Below the pieces are notes generated by a model, which worked only from the letters and a program-made list of their open reading frames with translations, was not told where the DNA came from and searched no databases. From Methanothermobacter sp. (GTDB lineage Archaea > Methanobacteriota > Methanobacteria > Methanobacteriales > Methanothermobacteraceae), in NCBI RefSeq assembly GCF_030055435.1, contig NZ_JASFYG010000002.1, positions 145,224-209,223 of the forward strand: DNA of 64,000 nucleotides, in the 5' to 3' direction. Both the position numbers and the translations under genes were made by a program. The first letter of the stretch is position 1. Every line of letters starts with the position of its first letter. Below, piece by piece: positions 1 through 9,788 of this stretch.

Positions 1-193
1 CGCTGTACGCCAGTGCGCCATCGAGGCAAACCAGAAGGGAATGAACCTAAAGGATGTGGTCCTTGAAAGGAAAGATATCATGGAGCACCTTACAGAGGAT
101 GACCTTGAGGAGATAATGAACCCTGAAACCTACACTGGTTCGGCCTCAAGGATAGTTCAGCGGGTCCTTGAGGAGTCAGAGAACTGGCTCTGA
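1..193 (+). CDS. purB: Adenylosuccinate lyase, C-terminal fragment
   Basis: The open frame enters from the left edge and stops at TGA 191-193, giving the last 63 residues of the protein. The fragment includes an N-P-E-T-Y-T-G segment followed by an amphipathic I-V-Q-R-V-L helix, which matches the usual C-terminal end of adenylosuccinate lyase. That enzyme cleaves SAICAR and adenylosuccinate in purine synthesis. The catalytic lobe lies outside the window, so the assignment rests on this short tail alone. Confidence 0.8.
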   Translation, partial: AVRQCAIEANQKGMNLKDVVLERKDIMEHLTEDDLEEIMNPETYTGSASRIVQRVLEESENWL

Positions 194-295
194 ACCATTC
201 ATGGACCATAGAGATATAAAATGTTTAATATGGCGGAATGAAGTTTTCATAAGTTTTATATGTTCAATAACCATATAGATATGGCTGGTGATAAT

Positions 296-1198
296 ATGCA
301 GCCAAAGGAAATAAAATCTGTAAGGGTTGTCCCCTACACCATTATGAACTCATCGATAGGGGCAGTATGGGCATTCCTCTTCGCCCTCCTGATTCTGATA
401 TTTGCCGGTGCAATAGGGTCAGCACTTCCAGCTGAGATGAAAGTGTTGAAGGGGTTGATCACTGGAATATCAGTTGTTGGACTGGTTGTTTTACCTGTTG
501 GAGTGTTCCTGCTTAGCATAGTCGAATCATTCCTGAGGGCATTCATTTACAACGGCCTCACGCCCCGGCTTGGCGGTATCAGGCTCAGCTTCATTGACAT
601 GGAGCAGATAGAATCATTTGACATCGTGAACACAGCACTCATACTCTCAGCCGTCAGCGCAATTCTCACATTCATATACCAGCTCCTGGTATCCCCCCTT
701 CAGTGGGTATTCTTCAATGCAATCCTCAGCATTGCAAGGACGGTTGAACCCTCAGCAGTATCAAGCATGGCCGCGGTAGGCTCTGCAACGGCACTCGGCA
801 CCGTCGTCAACATCGTCATAACACCTATAATGACATTCATAGTTACCTTCATATTAACGGCCATTGTACTGCTCCTCTACAACTTCCTCTCAGGGAAGAT
901 CACAATGATAAAACTGAAACTCACAGAGACCGGCGATGGCTTTATGAGCATAGACAGGATCGAGGCAATACCCCTTGGACTCATAACAGGGTCAATTTTC
1001 GCGGTTGTAGGTCTCATCATAGGTATCATAGCATTCATAGTTTCAGCTATCGGCGGAGAATACAGTGTTGGGCTCATCTTACTGGTGATTGTAACCATTG
1101 GGGCATTCCTTTATGCCTTCATAGTCTATGCACTGACAGCACTGTTCTACAATGTCCTGGCACCAAGGATAGGTGCCGTGCAGATAAGAATGGAGTAG
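296..1198 (+). CDS. Polytopic membrane protein built from internal repeats
   Basis: About 300 residues with roughly six to eight hydrophobic segments and no recognised enzyme motif. The chain looks like three diverged repeats, each ending in a Y-N-(x)-L-x-(P/G)-(R/K)-(x)-G/T-(x)-I signature: Y-N-G-L-T-P-R-L-G-G-I early, Y-N-F-L-S-G-K-I-T-M-I in the middle and Y-N-V-L-A-P-R-I-G-A-V at the end. I chose ATG 296 over the in-frame ATGs at 260 and 281. GGTGAT (287-292) lies directly before it, and a TATA-like stretch around 250-260 puts transcription initiation close to 283. Function unknown; probably a methanobacterial membrane family. Confidence 0.75.
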   Translation: MQPKEIKSVRVVPYTIMNSSIGAVWAFLFALLILIFAGAIGSALPAEMKVLKGLITGISVVGLVVLPVGVFLLSIVESFLRAFIYNGLTPRLGGIRLSFIDMEQIESFDIVNTALILSAVSAILTFIYQLLVSPLQWVFFNAILSIARTVEPSAVSSMAAVGSATALGTVVNIVITPIMTFIVTFILTAIVLLLYNFLSGKITMIKLKLTETGDGFMSIDRIEAIPLGLITGSIFAVVGLIIGIIAFIVSAIGGEYSVGLILLVIVTIGAFLYAFIVYALTALFYNVLAPRIGAVQIRME

Positions 1199-1252
1199 AA
1201 ACAACCATTCCTTTTTCTTTCATACGAACAGTTTCAAAATTTAAAGGCTTTA

Positions 1253-1279
1253 ATACTTTAATTGAGTACTTTAGAGTAT
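1253..1279. promoter_or_regulatory. Inverted repeat upstream of nrdD
   Basis: A 27-bp imperfect dyad with arms ATACTTTAA and TTAGAGTAT (one mismatch) around a 9-nt centre. It lies about 40-65 bp before the likely nrdD TATA element (TTTTTTATATG near 1318-1327). The position suits an operator, but I recognise no known archaeal motif in it. Confidence 0.3.
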
Positions 1280-1387
1280 CTAATATCGGAAAAAACCATT
1301 TTTTAGCTCTAATGACACTTTTTTATATGATGAGAAACATAATAAATAACCATCTGATTACTTCAAAAGGAGCTATATGGTGATCCT

Positions 1388-3703
1388 GTGATTGATGATT
1401 CACGTCTTCTGGCTGCCATACCAACAAAGGCAGAAACATGCGTACTGAAAAATAATGGTATAAGGGAAAAATTCAGCCATGAAAAACTTGTAAAATCCCT
1501 CCTGAACCTGGGGGCCAGCCTATGGACCTCCGAAAATGTGGCCTCAGAGGTTGCAAGGTCAGTCTATAATGGAATAACCACTAAGGAGATAAAGATCCTG
1601 GTTTATGATGCCCTCAAGAAGGTTGATGAGGAACTGGCAGACAGGTACCTTGCAGCCAACAGAATGAGGGTGAGAACATCCAGGGACAGGATAGAAACCT
1701 TTGACCAGAAAAAGATTGAGGAGAACCTTGTAAGGGAGGCCGGGGCCTCTAAGGAGGTTGCAAGGGAAATAGCATCTGATGTCTGGAGGGAACTCAAGAA
1801 ACTCAACGTGGAGTACCTCACAGCCCCGATGATAAGGGAGGTCGTGAACACCAAACTCATAGAACACGGCCTTGAAACCCTCCGGAGGAGGTACACACGT
1901 CTCGGTATCCCCGTCTACAACATAACAAACCTCATAGAGAATGGCTCCAGGGACAACGCCAACATGATCCACAACCCCGAGACCGTCCATAAGTACGTGG
2001 CTGACGAGGCCCTCAAACAGTATGCACTTCTCCACATACTACCATCGAGGCTTGCAGACGCCCACATGTCAGGGGACATACACATACATGACCTTGAATT
2101 CTTCGCTGCAAGGCCCCTTAACTGTCTACAGCATGACCTCAGGCTCTTCATAAGGCACGGCCTCCGGGTGGACGGTACAGGTGACCATACCTCGGTGGCA
2201 GGACCACCAAAGCATCTGGAGACACTCATGAACCATGCAGGGGAGATAATGCTGGCATCCCAGCAGAACATGTCAGGGGGCCAGGCAATGAGCCTCTGGA
2301 ACGTCTTCGTGGCACCCTTCGCCTCTGGACTTCCCTATGAGAAGATCAAACAGGCTGTCCAGATGTTCATATTCAACCTCAACATGGCCTACGCTGCTAG
2401 GGGCAGCCAGGTGCCATTCACAAGTATAAACCTTGAGTTCGGGGTCCCTGAGTTCCTTGAGGATGAACCCGCCTATGGACCTAGGGGTGAGCATGTGGGT
2501 GTGTACGGTGACTTTGCAGAGGAGGCGAGGTTACTGACAAGGGCGTTCACAGAGGTACTCCTTGAGGGGGATGCAGATGGCAAACCCCACCTCTTCCCCA
2601 ACACCATCTACACCATAAGGCGGGAGACACTGAAGGGTGAATTCCATGAGGAACTTGGACTGGTCCATGAACTGGCATCCAAGTACGGGACAGCCTACTT
2701 CATAAACATGCTGGCAGATTACCGGGGTGAGATGGCCAACTACATGGGCTGCAGGACGAGCCTGGCGGATAACTGGACAGGTAACTGGGAGGAGGACTGC
2801 CTCAGGACAGGTAACCTTGCCTACATAACCCTGAACCTCCCAAGGGTGGCATACCAGTCCAGGGATGACGATGAACTCTTCGAGTACCTTGATGAGTACA
2901 TTGACATGGCGGTGGAGGTCCTGAAGATAAGGAGGGAACAGGCACTCCACTGTCTGGATGACTACCACCTTCTACCATTCCTATCCCAGGAGATAGATGG
3001 TGAGCGCTACTACAGGATAGAGAATGCCACAATGAGCTTTGGATTCACAGGACTCAATGAGATGCTGGAGTACCACCTGGGCTCCGGTATAGAGGACCCT
3101 GAATCCAACAGGTTCGGCCTGAGGGTTGTGGAACACATAAATGAACGCGCAGCTGAACTCAAGAAGGAGACAGGCTGGAGGTGGAGCGTGCTCCAGACAC
3201 CTGCTGAGTCCACTGCCCACAGGTTCGCGATGCTGGACCATGAGCACTACCCTGAGGAGGCGGTGCTCCAGGGTACCAAGGGTGCATACTATTACACCAA
3301 TTCAAGCCACACACCCGTGGATGCAGAGGTGGATATTGTACAGAAGATAAAGATCGAGGAGAAGTACCACCCCCTCACACCGGGAGGCCACATATTCAAC
3401 GCCTGGCTCGGCGAGGCAAAACCCGACCCGGCCGCACTTGAGGGCCTCACACGAAAAATCTGCAGAAGCAGTGACATAGGATTCTGGGCCTACAGCAACG
3501 CCCTTAGCTTCTGTCTCAGGTGCAAGACCCTCATGAGGGGGCTTCAGGATTCCTGTGCCCGCTGCGGTGAAAGGGATGATGTTGAATGGTATGACCGGAT
3601 CACAGGTTACGTGCAGCAGGTCGGAAGGGCCAAGTCCTCAAGCGGTGGCTGGAACAGGGGTAAACAGCAGGAACTTCTGGATAGGAGGAGAATAAATATC
3701 TGA
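1388..3703 (+). CDS. nrdD: Anaerobic ribonucleoside-triphosphate reductase (class III)
   Basis: 771 residues, a normal length for class III reductases, which reduce NTPs to dNTPs with a glycyl radical. The first ~90 residues form an ATP-cone allosteric domain (L-K-N-N-G-I-R-E-K-F type start). The catalytic barrel follows. The C-terminal end carries the zinc site as two Cys pairs (C-L-R-C and C-A-R-C), then the glycyl-radical motif R-I-T-G-Y, about 30 residues from the end. The start is GTG 1388, placed by GGTGAT at 1379-1384. No activase gene is adjacent; a radical-SAM candidate is encoded at 51584-52288 on the minus strand. No intein is present. Confidence 0.95.
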   Translation: MIDDSRLLAAIPTKAETCVLKNNGIREKFSHEKLVKSLLNLGASLWTSENVASEVARSVYNGITTKEIKILVYDALKKVDEELADRYLAANRMRVRTSRDRIETFDQKKIEENLVREAGASKEVAREIASDVWRELKKLNVEYLTAPMIREVVNTKLIEHGLETLRRRYTRLGIPVYNITNLIENGSRDNANMIHNPETVHKYVADEALKQYALLHILPSRLADAHMSGDIHIHDLEFFAARPLNCLQHDLRLFIRHGLRVDGTGDHTSVAGPPKHLETLMNHAGEIMLASQQNMSGGQAMSLWNVFVAPFASGLPYEKIKQAVQMFIFNLNMAYAARGSQVPFTSINLEFGVPEFLEDEPAYGPRGEHVGVYGDFAEEARLLTRAFTEVLLEGDADGKPHLFPNTIYTIRRETLKGEFHEELGLVHELASKYGTAYFINMLADYRGEMANYMGCRTSLADNWTGNWEEDCLRTGNLAYITLNLPRVAYQSRDDDELFEYLDEYIDMAVEVLKIRREQALHCLDDYHLLPFLSQEIDGERYYRIENATMSFGFTGLNEMLEYHLGSGIEDPESNRFGLRVVEHINERAAELKKETGWRWSVLQTPAESTAHRFAMLDHEHYPEEAVLQGTKGAYYYTNSSHTPVDAEVDIVQKIKIEEKYHPLTPGGHIFNAWLGEAKPDPAALEGLTRKICRSSDIGFWAYSNALSFCLRCKTLMRGLQDSCARCGERDDVEWYDRITGYVQQVGRAKSSSGGWNRGKQQELLDRRRINI

Positions 3704-3732
3704 GCCTAAGTAGCTCAGTTCTCTATCCAGAA
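3675..3732 (+). terminator. Nested hairpin and T-rich tract at the nrdD 3' end
   Basis: Two nested inverted repeats span the nrdD stop codon. The outer 10-bp stem pairs TTCTGGATAG (3675-3684) with CTATCCAGAA (3723-3732). The inner 6-bp stem pairs CTGAGC (3700-3705) with GCTCAG (3713-3718). T-rich sequence follows at 3734-3760. The rest of the gap to 3966 is AT-rich and I see nothing else in it. The element could be a terminator or an mRNA 3'-end stabiliser. Confidence 0.5.
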
Positions 3733-3966
3733 TTGTATTTTTCTGTCTGCAATTTTTAATTGAATTTCCTTCAAATTTGAAGAGCTTTCTTTTTAATAAC
3801 ACTAAAATCTACCCTGAAACTCCTTGGAGTCTCTCAGTGTCTGGAGATAAATAGCCTTTTCCCTTTCTGAGTATTTCATCAGAAATGGAAGCAATGATTT
3901 CTCATAAGAGGACGTCTAAAGACAGAAAAAGTAGTAAAATGGAGTTATTGCACTGAATTATACACT

Positions 3967-5070
3967 TTAGTCTTCATTGAACCTCACGGGCACCGTCTGG
4001 GACTCTGATGATCCTCCAAAACCGTGGGCTATCATGGTGTGTCTCCCGGGACCACCGGCAACCACGAGGATGACATCTTCGGGACCTCTAGTTATATGGA
4101 CCATCCCATCGGTCACGAGGTCCTCATCCAGCTTCCTCCCACCACGGTCAGCCAGGCGAGCCTCCACGGTTGCATTTTCATGTATATAATTTTTAACATC
4201 CTCCCTGGACCATCCATGTGATGCAACGGTCTCTGCATGTTCGGGGCTCATTATAACCAGTAGCTCCCCTGGAACGTGGCTGTTGTTGCAGCCGGCCGTC
4301 GATGCAGTGTGTACGATGGTGTCAAGGAGGTCCTCGGGGGTCCTGCTCCTGTGGTCATTCACATTGTGTGGCGCCTCAGCTCCAATCACGGTCACCGCGC
4401 TCTCTTCAGCGCCGAAACCCCTCTCAACGTGTAGGGGCTCCCAGGGGCTTTCCTCCTCATTCTCCGCGAAGCAGTAGCTGTACTTTGCAGGTGAACCCAT
4501 AGTGGCATGGTCACCCACCCCGGGCACCGCACCTGCAATGTTGATGAGGGAGAGCCGCAGGGCACGCCCAAGGGTGGCACAGGCAAGGTTGCCGGGTCCA
4601 AGGCATCCCACATCTGAGTTGAAGCCGAGTTCCTCTGCAGCGGGGCCGTTGACCAGGACAGCAACAGCCACGGGGTGTGTCGTGGCGTTTATACCTGCAA
4701 GGTTGAATTCCTCCCGTCCGACACCCTCGATGCATGCCTCTATGAGCGGCATCATTGGGGGTATGCAGCCGGCCATCACCGCATTCACAGCCACCTTCTC
4801 AACGGTGGCGATCCCCATCCTCGGGGGGAGTGTGGCTATAACGTCCTCTGGTTTCCTGGGAGTGTATCTGTAGAATTTTCTGACACGGGCCTCTGTGGGC
4901 GGTATGATGGGTAGTCCATCGGTCATCCTCTTCTCATAGAATTCCAGGCTGATCCTCTCTGGGTCAGGGTCGACCATGACCTTCATATCCTTGGGGGATG
5001 AGCTGCACAGTCTTTCATCCTCCAGGAGGTCCTCTATGAGGCATCCGCATGATTTATCGATTTTAACCAA
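3967..5070 (-). CDS. Conserved protein of unknown function, partner of the UGSC protein
   Basis: 367 residues, soluble, no recognised catalytic motif. Features that can be seen are an early Cys pair (S-C-G-C, residues 8-10), a Pro-rich segment (G-L-P-I-I-P-P-T-E), and a Gly/Ala-rich core. The start is TTG 5070, fixed by AGGTGA at the expected distance. That ribosome binding site contains the stop codon of the upstream UGSC gene, so the two are probably translationally coupled. I know of such proteins only as companions of UGSC-type proteins. A role in reducing or exchanging a thiol or sulfur ligand would be guesswork. Confidence 0.7.
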   Translation of the reverse strand: MVKIDKSCGCLIEDLLEDERLCSSSPKDMKVMVDPDPERISLEFYEKRMTDGLPIIPPTEARVRKFYRYTPRKPEDVIATLPPRMGIATVEKVAVNAVMAGCIPPMMPLIEACIEGVGREEFNLAGINATTHPVAVAVLVNGPAAEELGFNSDVGCLGPGNLACATLGRALRLSLINIAGAVPGVGDHATMGSPAKYSYCFAENEEESPWEPLHVERGFGAEESAVTVIGAEAPHNVNDHRSRTPEDLLDTIVHTASTAGCNNSHVPGELLVIMSPEHAETVASHGWSREDVKNYIHENATVEARLADRGGRKLDEDLVTDGMVHITRGPEDVILVVAGGPGRHTMIAHGFGGSSESQTVPVRFNED

Positions 5071-5074
5071 TCTA

Positions 5075-5584
5075 TCACCTCAGATGGTCCAGTATGGATG
5101 GTATCAGGTTCTCGGCCTTTTTCCTCACAGCTTCGGGTTCCAGACCCGCTATGGGGTGTTCCACCTCAACTATTCGAAGACCGGGCATGCCGTGGGCTGA
5201 TGCCAGTCTCCTGGCGTATTCACTGAAGCGGTCTGAGCAGATGGAGATGGTGGGGACGCCCATACCCTCCAGGCGGATGGCGTCAAGGATCACCCATGTG
5301 GTGCAGGAGCCACAGTCACCCAGGGCAAGGATGCAGAGGTCACCCCTGGCAGCCATCTCTATCTGTTCAGGCTTTGCAGGTGCACCTGCAGGTTTCTCTG
5401 ACCAGATAAAATTGAAGCCACTGAGCCCTGATTCCAGAATTCTCAGTATGATGTCTGCACCGGGCTTTGTGTTATCAAAGAGTGATATGGTCCTGACATC
5501 ACCTATGCTGTTAACGGGGATCTCCTCCATGCTGGTATCTGCCAGGGGGTCCATAACCTCCCTTTCAATGATTTTCACCTTCAT
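5075..5584 (-). CDS. UGSC-motif family protein (cysteine form)
   Basis: 169 residues. Residues 90-95 read D-C-G-S-C-T, the cysteine version of the U-G-S-C motif that names a family with selenocysteine-containing members. Cys91 and Cys94 form a CxxC redox-like pair after a beta strand (L-C-I-L-A-L-G), reminiscent of the thiol-redox placement in thioredoxin-like or Rossmann-like folds. The start ATG 5584 follows a GGTGGT site. The gene sits 15 nt after lysS and 4 nt before its partner, so it is probably the second gene of a three-gene operon. The biochemical function is unknown to me; a redox or thiol-transfer role is inference from the motif. Confidence 0.7.
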   Translation of the reverse strand: MKVKIIEREVMDPLADTSMEEIPVNSIGDVRTISLFDNTKPGADIILRILESGLSGFNFIWSEKPAGAPAKPEQIEMAARGDLCILALGDCGSCTTWVILDAIRLEGMGVPTISICSDRFSEYARRLASAHGMPGLRIVEVEHPIAGLEPEAVRKKAENLIPSILDHLR

Positions 5585-5599
5585 CTGACCACCATACTG

Positions 5600-7174
5600 T
5601 CAGGCTTTTAAGCGGAGCCTTTTTACCACGAAGTCCCTTTCAAGTGAAAGTAGGAATGATGCAGCCCGCGGCCCCATCTTCTTACCTATCAGGACCTTAT
5701 ATATGGCCTGGAATGCCTTCTGGGGTTTGAGCCCATGCCTCCTGAGTATAATGTACATTTCGTCGTGGAGCTCCTCCGGGCTCATATCCGTGGACTCAAG
5801 GACATCTGCAAGTTCCCCGAGGAATTTTCTCTGGGACTCTGAGAGTTCAACCTCTGGGAGTTCGTCCTGGACATGAAACTTCAAGAAGTCCGGGGCATAG
5901 AGTCTGAGCCAGTTTTTAACATTTTCAACCCGTTCCCTCAGCTGGGTTAACTGTTTGTCTGTTAAATCTTCAAGTTCCTTGTCCATGAACTCATCTGGAA
6001 TCTGTGAGTTCCTTTTGAGGATACCGTAGAGCCTTTCAAGGTCGTCCCCGGCGATCTGGTAGGCCACGGTCATGAAGCGGTAGGATGGTCTCAGTGGAAG
6101 ATCAGCGCCGTCTATCATTGAGACCCGGTAGATCCTCTTGAGTTTCTGCTCCTCCTTCTCTGAGGCAGCCTCCTCCATACCATAGTAGATCCTCTCTGTC
6201 CGGTCGAACTGGTCCATGAGGTCCAGGAATGGCATGTCGGGGTTGAAGTCCTTGTGTTTCATGGGCTTGCTCCGGAATATGAAGTAGTTGAGGCTCTCGG
6301 GGGGTCCTATCTCAAGCCACTGGCCTGGTGTGAAGAATACGCCCCTTGACTTGGACATGGCCTCCCCCCTGAGGGTTATCCACTCATAGGGAACCGGGTA
6401 GGGGGCCGGGTAATCGAATATCTCCTCTGAGATTATACTGCTCACATCATATGAGCCGCCGCTCGCGGCATGGTCCTTACCGAAGGGTTCACAGGTGACG
6501 CCGAGGATCTTCCACCTAGCGGCCCACTCAACCCTCCAGGTGAGTTTACCGAGCCCTGACTTTATGTCCATCTCCCCATGGAATCCACATTCACAGCGGT
6601 ACCTCACGGTGTCCCCGCTGAAGTCATATGCCTCTGTGGTGTTCACACGGCCACAGCTTTCACAGATGGGGTTGTAGGGGAGCCAGTCCTCCCTCAGGGG
6701 CCTTTCCCTGAACCTGTTAAATATTTCCCTTATCTCACCGGCCCTCCTCAGGGAGGTTCTTATGTAGTCATTGTAGACGCCCTCGCTGTACATCTGGGCC
6801 CCTGAATGGTGTTCCACCTTTATCCTGAACCTTTCAAGGGCATCCAGGAAGGGTCTCTGGAAGTGTTCCACGAAACTCTCGCAGCAGCCCTCAGGGCAGG
6901 GTATCATGGAGTAGGGTACTCCCAGGTACTTCTCGTAGCTTTCTGGGAGTGGATAGGGGACCTTTCTGAGGGGGTCATGGTCGTCTGCTATCCAGACGGT
7001 CCTTGATCTGAACCCATCCTTTTCAAGTGACTTTGATATTGAGCTTGCTATGAAAACGTCGCAGGAGTTCCCTATGTGTATTGAGCCTGATATGGATGTT
7101 CCGCTTGCAACAACGTGCTCATCAACATCCCTGTCCTTAAGTTCATCGGCTATCCTTTCAATCCAGTGCTTCAA
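5600..7174 (-). CDS. lysS: Lysyl-tRNA synthetase, class I
   Basis: 524 residues from the preferred TTG start at 7174, which follows AGGTGATC. The longer reading from 7234 lacks a ribosome binding site and would add a hydrophobic tail not expected in the family. This is the archaeal class I enzyme that charges tRNA-Lys, unrelated to the bacterial class II form. The H-I-G-N version of the HIGH motif lies near residue 35 (of 524) and the KMSKS equivalent is A-M-S-K-S in mid-protein. Cys pairs (C-x2-C and C-x-C) suggest a zinc ribbon between them. The C-terminal helical part is the anticodon-binding domain. Confidence 0.95.
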   Translation of the reverse strand: MKHWIERIADELKDRDVDEHVVASGTSISGSIHIGNSCDVFIASSISKSLEKDGFRSRTVWIADDHDPLRKVPYPLPESYEKYLGVPYSMIPCPEGCCESFVEHFQRPFLDALERFRIKVEHHSGAQMYSEGVYNDYIRTSLRRAGEIREIFNRFRERPLREDWLPYNPICESCGRVNTTEAYDFSGDTVRYRCECGFHGEMDIKSGLGKLTWRVEWAARWKILGVTCEPFGKDHAASGGSYDVSSIISEEIFDYPAPYPVPYEWITLRGEAMSKSRGVFFTPGQWLEIGPPESLNYFIFRSKPMKHKDFNPDMPFLDLMDQFDRTERIYYGMEEAASEKEEQKLKRIYRVSMIDGADLPLRPSYRFMTVAYQIAGDDLERLYGILKRNSQIPDEFMDKELEDLTDKQLTQLRERVENVKNWLRLYAPDFLKFHVQDELPEVELSESQRKFLGELADVLESTDMSPEELHDEMYIILRRHGLKPQKAFQAIYKVLIGKKMGPRAASFLLSLERDFVVKRLRLKA

Positions 7175-7270
7175 GCAGATCACCTGTAAAAAGCGTGATA
7201 GAATCAGTGCAGTAAAAAAGTGTGTGAACTTCAAAATATATTAATCCTTCTCTAAAAAAGGAGTGGAGGT

Positions 7271-8572
7271 TCAGTCGAAGATCCTGGTATCTGCACTGTC
7301 AAGCCACTCGTTGACAATCTTAACAGCGCAGTACTCACCGCACATGGTGCAGGTGTCTGGATCCTCAGGGGGACGCTCGTCCCTTATGCGCCTTGCCTCT
7401 GCAGGACACATGGCTGCATCGAACTGGGCCTCCCAGTTGAGCTTCTTACGGGCGTTGGCCATTTCAAGGTCCTTCTCCCCACTGTGGATTCCCTTGACCA
7501 TGTCACCCACGTAGGCTCCGATCCTTGTTGCAATGACCCCCTCCTTCACATCTTCAGGGTAGGGGAGTGCAAGGTGCTCTGCAGGTGTAACATAGCAGAT
7601 GAAGTCCGCACCTGCAGCCGCAGATGCAGCGGCTCCTATCGATGAGACTATGTGGTCATAACCGGCCCCTATATCCGTGACTATTGGTCCCAGCATGTAG
7701 AATGGGGCTCCACGGCAGAGTTTTTTCTGGAGTATAACGTTGGCCTTTATCTCATTGAGGGGTATGTGGCCCGGGCCCTCAACGATGGTCTGGACACCGG
7801 CCTCCCTGGCCCTGTCGATGAGTTCACCCAGCACTATGAGTTCCTGGACCTGGGCACGGTCGGTTGAGTCTGCAATGGCACCGGCCCTCATTGCGTTGGC
7901 CATGGACATGACAAAGTCGTGTTCCTTGGCTATCTCGAGTATGTAATCAAAGTTCTCATATAGGGGGTTTTCCAGCCCGTTTTCAACCATCCAGGCTGAT
8001 ACGAAGGCCCCTCCCCTGCTCACAAGGCCACCCTCACGGCCCTGCCTTTTGAGTCTCCTGAGGGTTTCCCTGTTGACACTGCAGTGGATGGCCATGAAGT
8101 CTATACCATCCTTTGCCTGCTTCTCAATGGCTTTGAACATGACGTCCTCGTCCATGTAAATGGCAGCGCCCTTCTTCCTTATGGTTTCGATGGCTGCCTG
8201 ATACACGGGCACGCTTCCAACGGGTATTGGTGAGAGGTCCAGTATACGCCTCCTTATCTCATCGAGGTCCCCTCCCACTGAGAGCTCCATGAGGGTGTCT
8301 GCCTTGTTTTCAATGGCGACACGGGCCTTTTCTTCCTCCATTTCGAAGTCCACGATGTCGGTGGATGTCCCTATGGTGGCGTTGACCTTGGTCCTTAAAC
8401 CCTCGCCTATACCGACAGGGGCAACATCGTCCCTGTTCAGGTTGCTTGGGATGGCTATTCTTCCACTGGCAACTCCTCTTCTTATAAATTCTGGGGTGAC
8501 GTTCTCCGCCTCTGCCACCGCCTTCATTTCTTCTGTTATAACACCTTTTTTAGCTTCATCCATTTGAGTCAT
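7271..8572 (-). CDS. thiC: Phosphomethylpyrimidine synthase ThiC, copy 1
   Basis: 433 residues. ThiC is a radical-SAM enzyme that rearranges aminoimidazole ribotide to hydroxymethylpyrimidine phosphate for thiamine. The C-terminal cluster motif C-T-M-C-G-E-Y-C (CxxCxxxxC) is intact, as are the E-G-P-G-H-I-P and A-T-I-G-T-S core motifs. The start ATG 8572 follows CGGTGATTGT. A second full copy lies at 41987-43258 with the same N-terminal pattern (M-T-Q-M-acidic), so this genome has ThiC paralogs. I found no TPP riboswitch in the 223-nt gap upstream; that gap holds TATA-like sequences on the minus strand near 8665-8690. Confidence 0.93.
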   Translation of the reverse strand: MTQMDEAKKGVITEEMKAVAEAENVTPEFIRRGVASGRIAIPSNLNRDDVAPVGIGEGLRTKVNATIGTSTDIVDFEMEEEKARVAIENKADTLMELSVGGDLDEIRRRILDLSPIPVGSVPVYQAAIETIRKKGAAIYMDEDVMFKAIEKQAKDGIDFMAIHCSVNRETLRRLKRQGREGGLVSRGGAFVSAWMVENGLENPLYENFDYILEIAKEHDFVMSMANAMRAGAIADSTDRAQVQELIVLGELIDRAREAGVQTIVEGPGHIPLNEIKANVILQKKLCRGAPFYMLGPIVTDIGAGYDHIVSSIGAAASAAAGADFICYVTPAEHLALPYPEDVKEGVIATRIGAYVGDMVKGIHSGEKDLEMANARKKLNWEAQFDAAMCPAEARRIRDERPPEDPDTCTMCGEYCAVKIVNEWLDSADTRIFD

Positions 8573-8795
8573 ACAATCACCGTCTGGTTTGACCCTTTAA
8601 CCCGTAAGGGTATGATTGGGATCAGCTGGAATGAGATTCATGCGCATTTTATATTGTCCAATCCAGTTATAAAAACTATGGGGTTTTAATTTTCTTAATA
8701 AAAATTCATGGCCTCTGATGTCAGGGGATCCTTCATTTAAGATATTGGAACATTCATAGTTTATCTGAACCGATGAGGGTCCTTTCCTGCTAAAT

Positions 8796-9725
8796 TTATA
8801 TGGGGGGTTCATAGCCCCAGTGCCTCTTAAAGCGACTCAAAGCAGATTCCAGATCTGGAATTTTTGTCTGAGTCCCCTCCTCCTCCACTATGAAGGATGC
8901 AACCGCCGATGCAAACCTGCCACAGTTCATGAGATCTGCACCGGCAAGGTAGGCCCTCATGAACCCTGCCCTGTATGAGTCACCGGCCCCTGTGGGATCG
9001 GCAGCCTCCCGGGGTATTGCATCGATTTTAATCACATCATCGGCATAGATAACACTTCCATCACTGCCGTAGGTCTTAACCACCACATCAGGGCCCATGT
9101 CTCTGAGACCCTCAACATCAACCTCCAGTCTGGAGCATATGCGGTCTATTTCGTGGTGGTTGCCGAAGAGGATGTCACATATCCCCACAGCCCTCTCGAG
9201 CTGGCTCCTGGAGTACATGTGGAGGTCCTGTCCGGGATCGAAGGATATGATCTTCCCCAGCGACCTTGCAAATTCACCGCATCTGCAGTTAAAGGTAGGG
9301 TCTCCTGTTGCAAGGTGGACTGCCCTGGCAGATTCTATTACTCTGCGCGGGATTTCACTCTTCCGGAAGTGTGCCGCGGCACCCCAGTAGAAGTAGCTTA
9401 TCTGGTTATGCTCGGCATCTGTCATCACAAAGGCGGTTGGTGTTGTTTCAGCTTTCACAACAATCATGGAACTTATATCTATGCCGCTGGCCTCAAGTAT
9501 CCTCCTGTACTCTGATCCCTCAAAGTCGCCGCCAACGGCTGATACAAGTGATGTTCTAAGCCCCAGCTTTGACCCCACGAGGGCGACGTTGGCGGCAGCT
9601 CCACCATGAAGGTTCCTCATCCTCTTTATGGCCGTTGATGAGTTGGGTTCGGGAAATTTATCAAGCTGTATTATGTAGTCAAAGGCGGTATGTCCAACAG
9701 CAAGAAGGTCTCTGTCTTCATTCAT
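8796..9725 (-). CDS. PfkB-family (ribokinase-like) sugar or nucleoside kinase
   Basis: 309 residues with both PfkB signatures. A Gly-rich segment near residue 40 (H-G-G-A-A-A-N-V-A) binds substrate. D-P-T-G-A-G-D-S near residue 250 holds the catalytic Asp and anion hole. Archaeal relatives include nucleoside kinases with broad specificity as well as ribokinases, so the substrate cannot be settled from sequence. The start ATG 9725 follows GGGTGATTCC. It shares the strand with thiC but is separated from it by 223 nt, so co-transcription is uncertain. Confidence 0.85.
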   Translation of the reverse strand: MNEDRDLLAVGHTAFDYIIQLDKFPEPNSSTAIKRMRNLHGGAAANVALVGSKLGLRTSLVSAVGGDFEGSEYRRILEASGIDISSMIVVKAETTPTAFVMTDAEHNQISYFYWGAAAHFRKSEIPRRVIESARAVHLATGDPTFNCRCGEFARSLGKIISFDPGQDLHMYSRSQLERAVGICDILFGNHHEIDRICSRLEVDVEGLRDMGPDVVVKTYGSDGSVIYADDVIKIDAIPREAADPTGAGDSYRAGFMRAYLAGADLMNCGRFASAVASFIVEEEGTQTKIPDLESALSRFKRHWGYEPPI

Positions 9726-9788
9726 GGAATCACCCTGAAAATATAAATTAACTCTGCCCCGGCGACTTATAACACCATTGATTATTCG

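Noticed and set aside
1559-2035. Long minus-strand frame within nrdD
   Set aside because: Lies inside a well-supported gene on the other strand, no start signal and no recognisable protein; a shadow of codon bias.
8597-8812. 71-residue minus-strand frame between thiC copy 1 and the PfkB kinase
   Set aside because: It begins inside the kinase 3' end with no ribosome site and has low-complexity composition; read as leader/promoter sequence.
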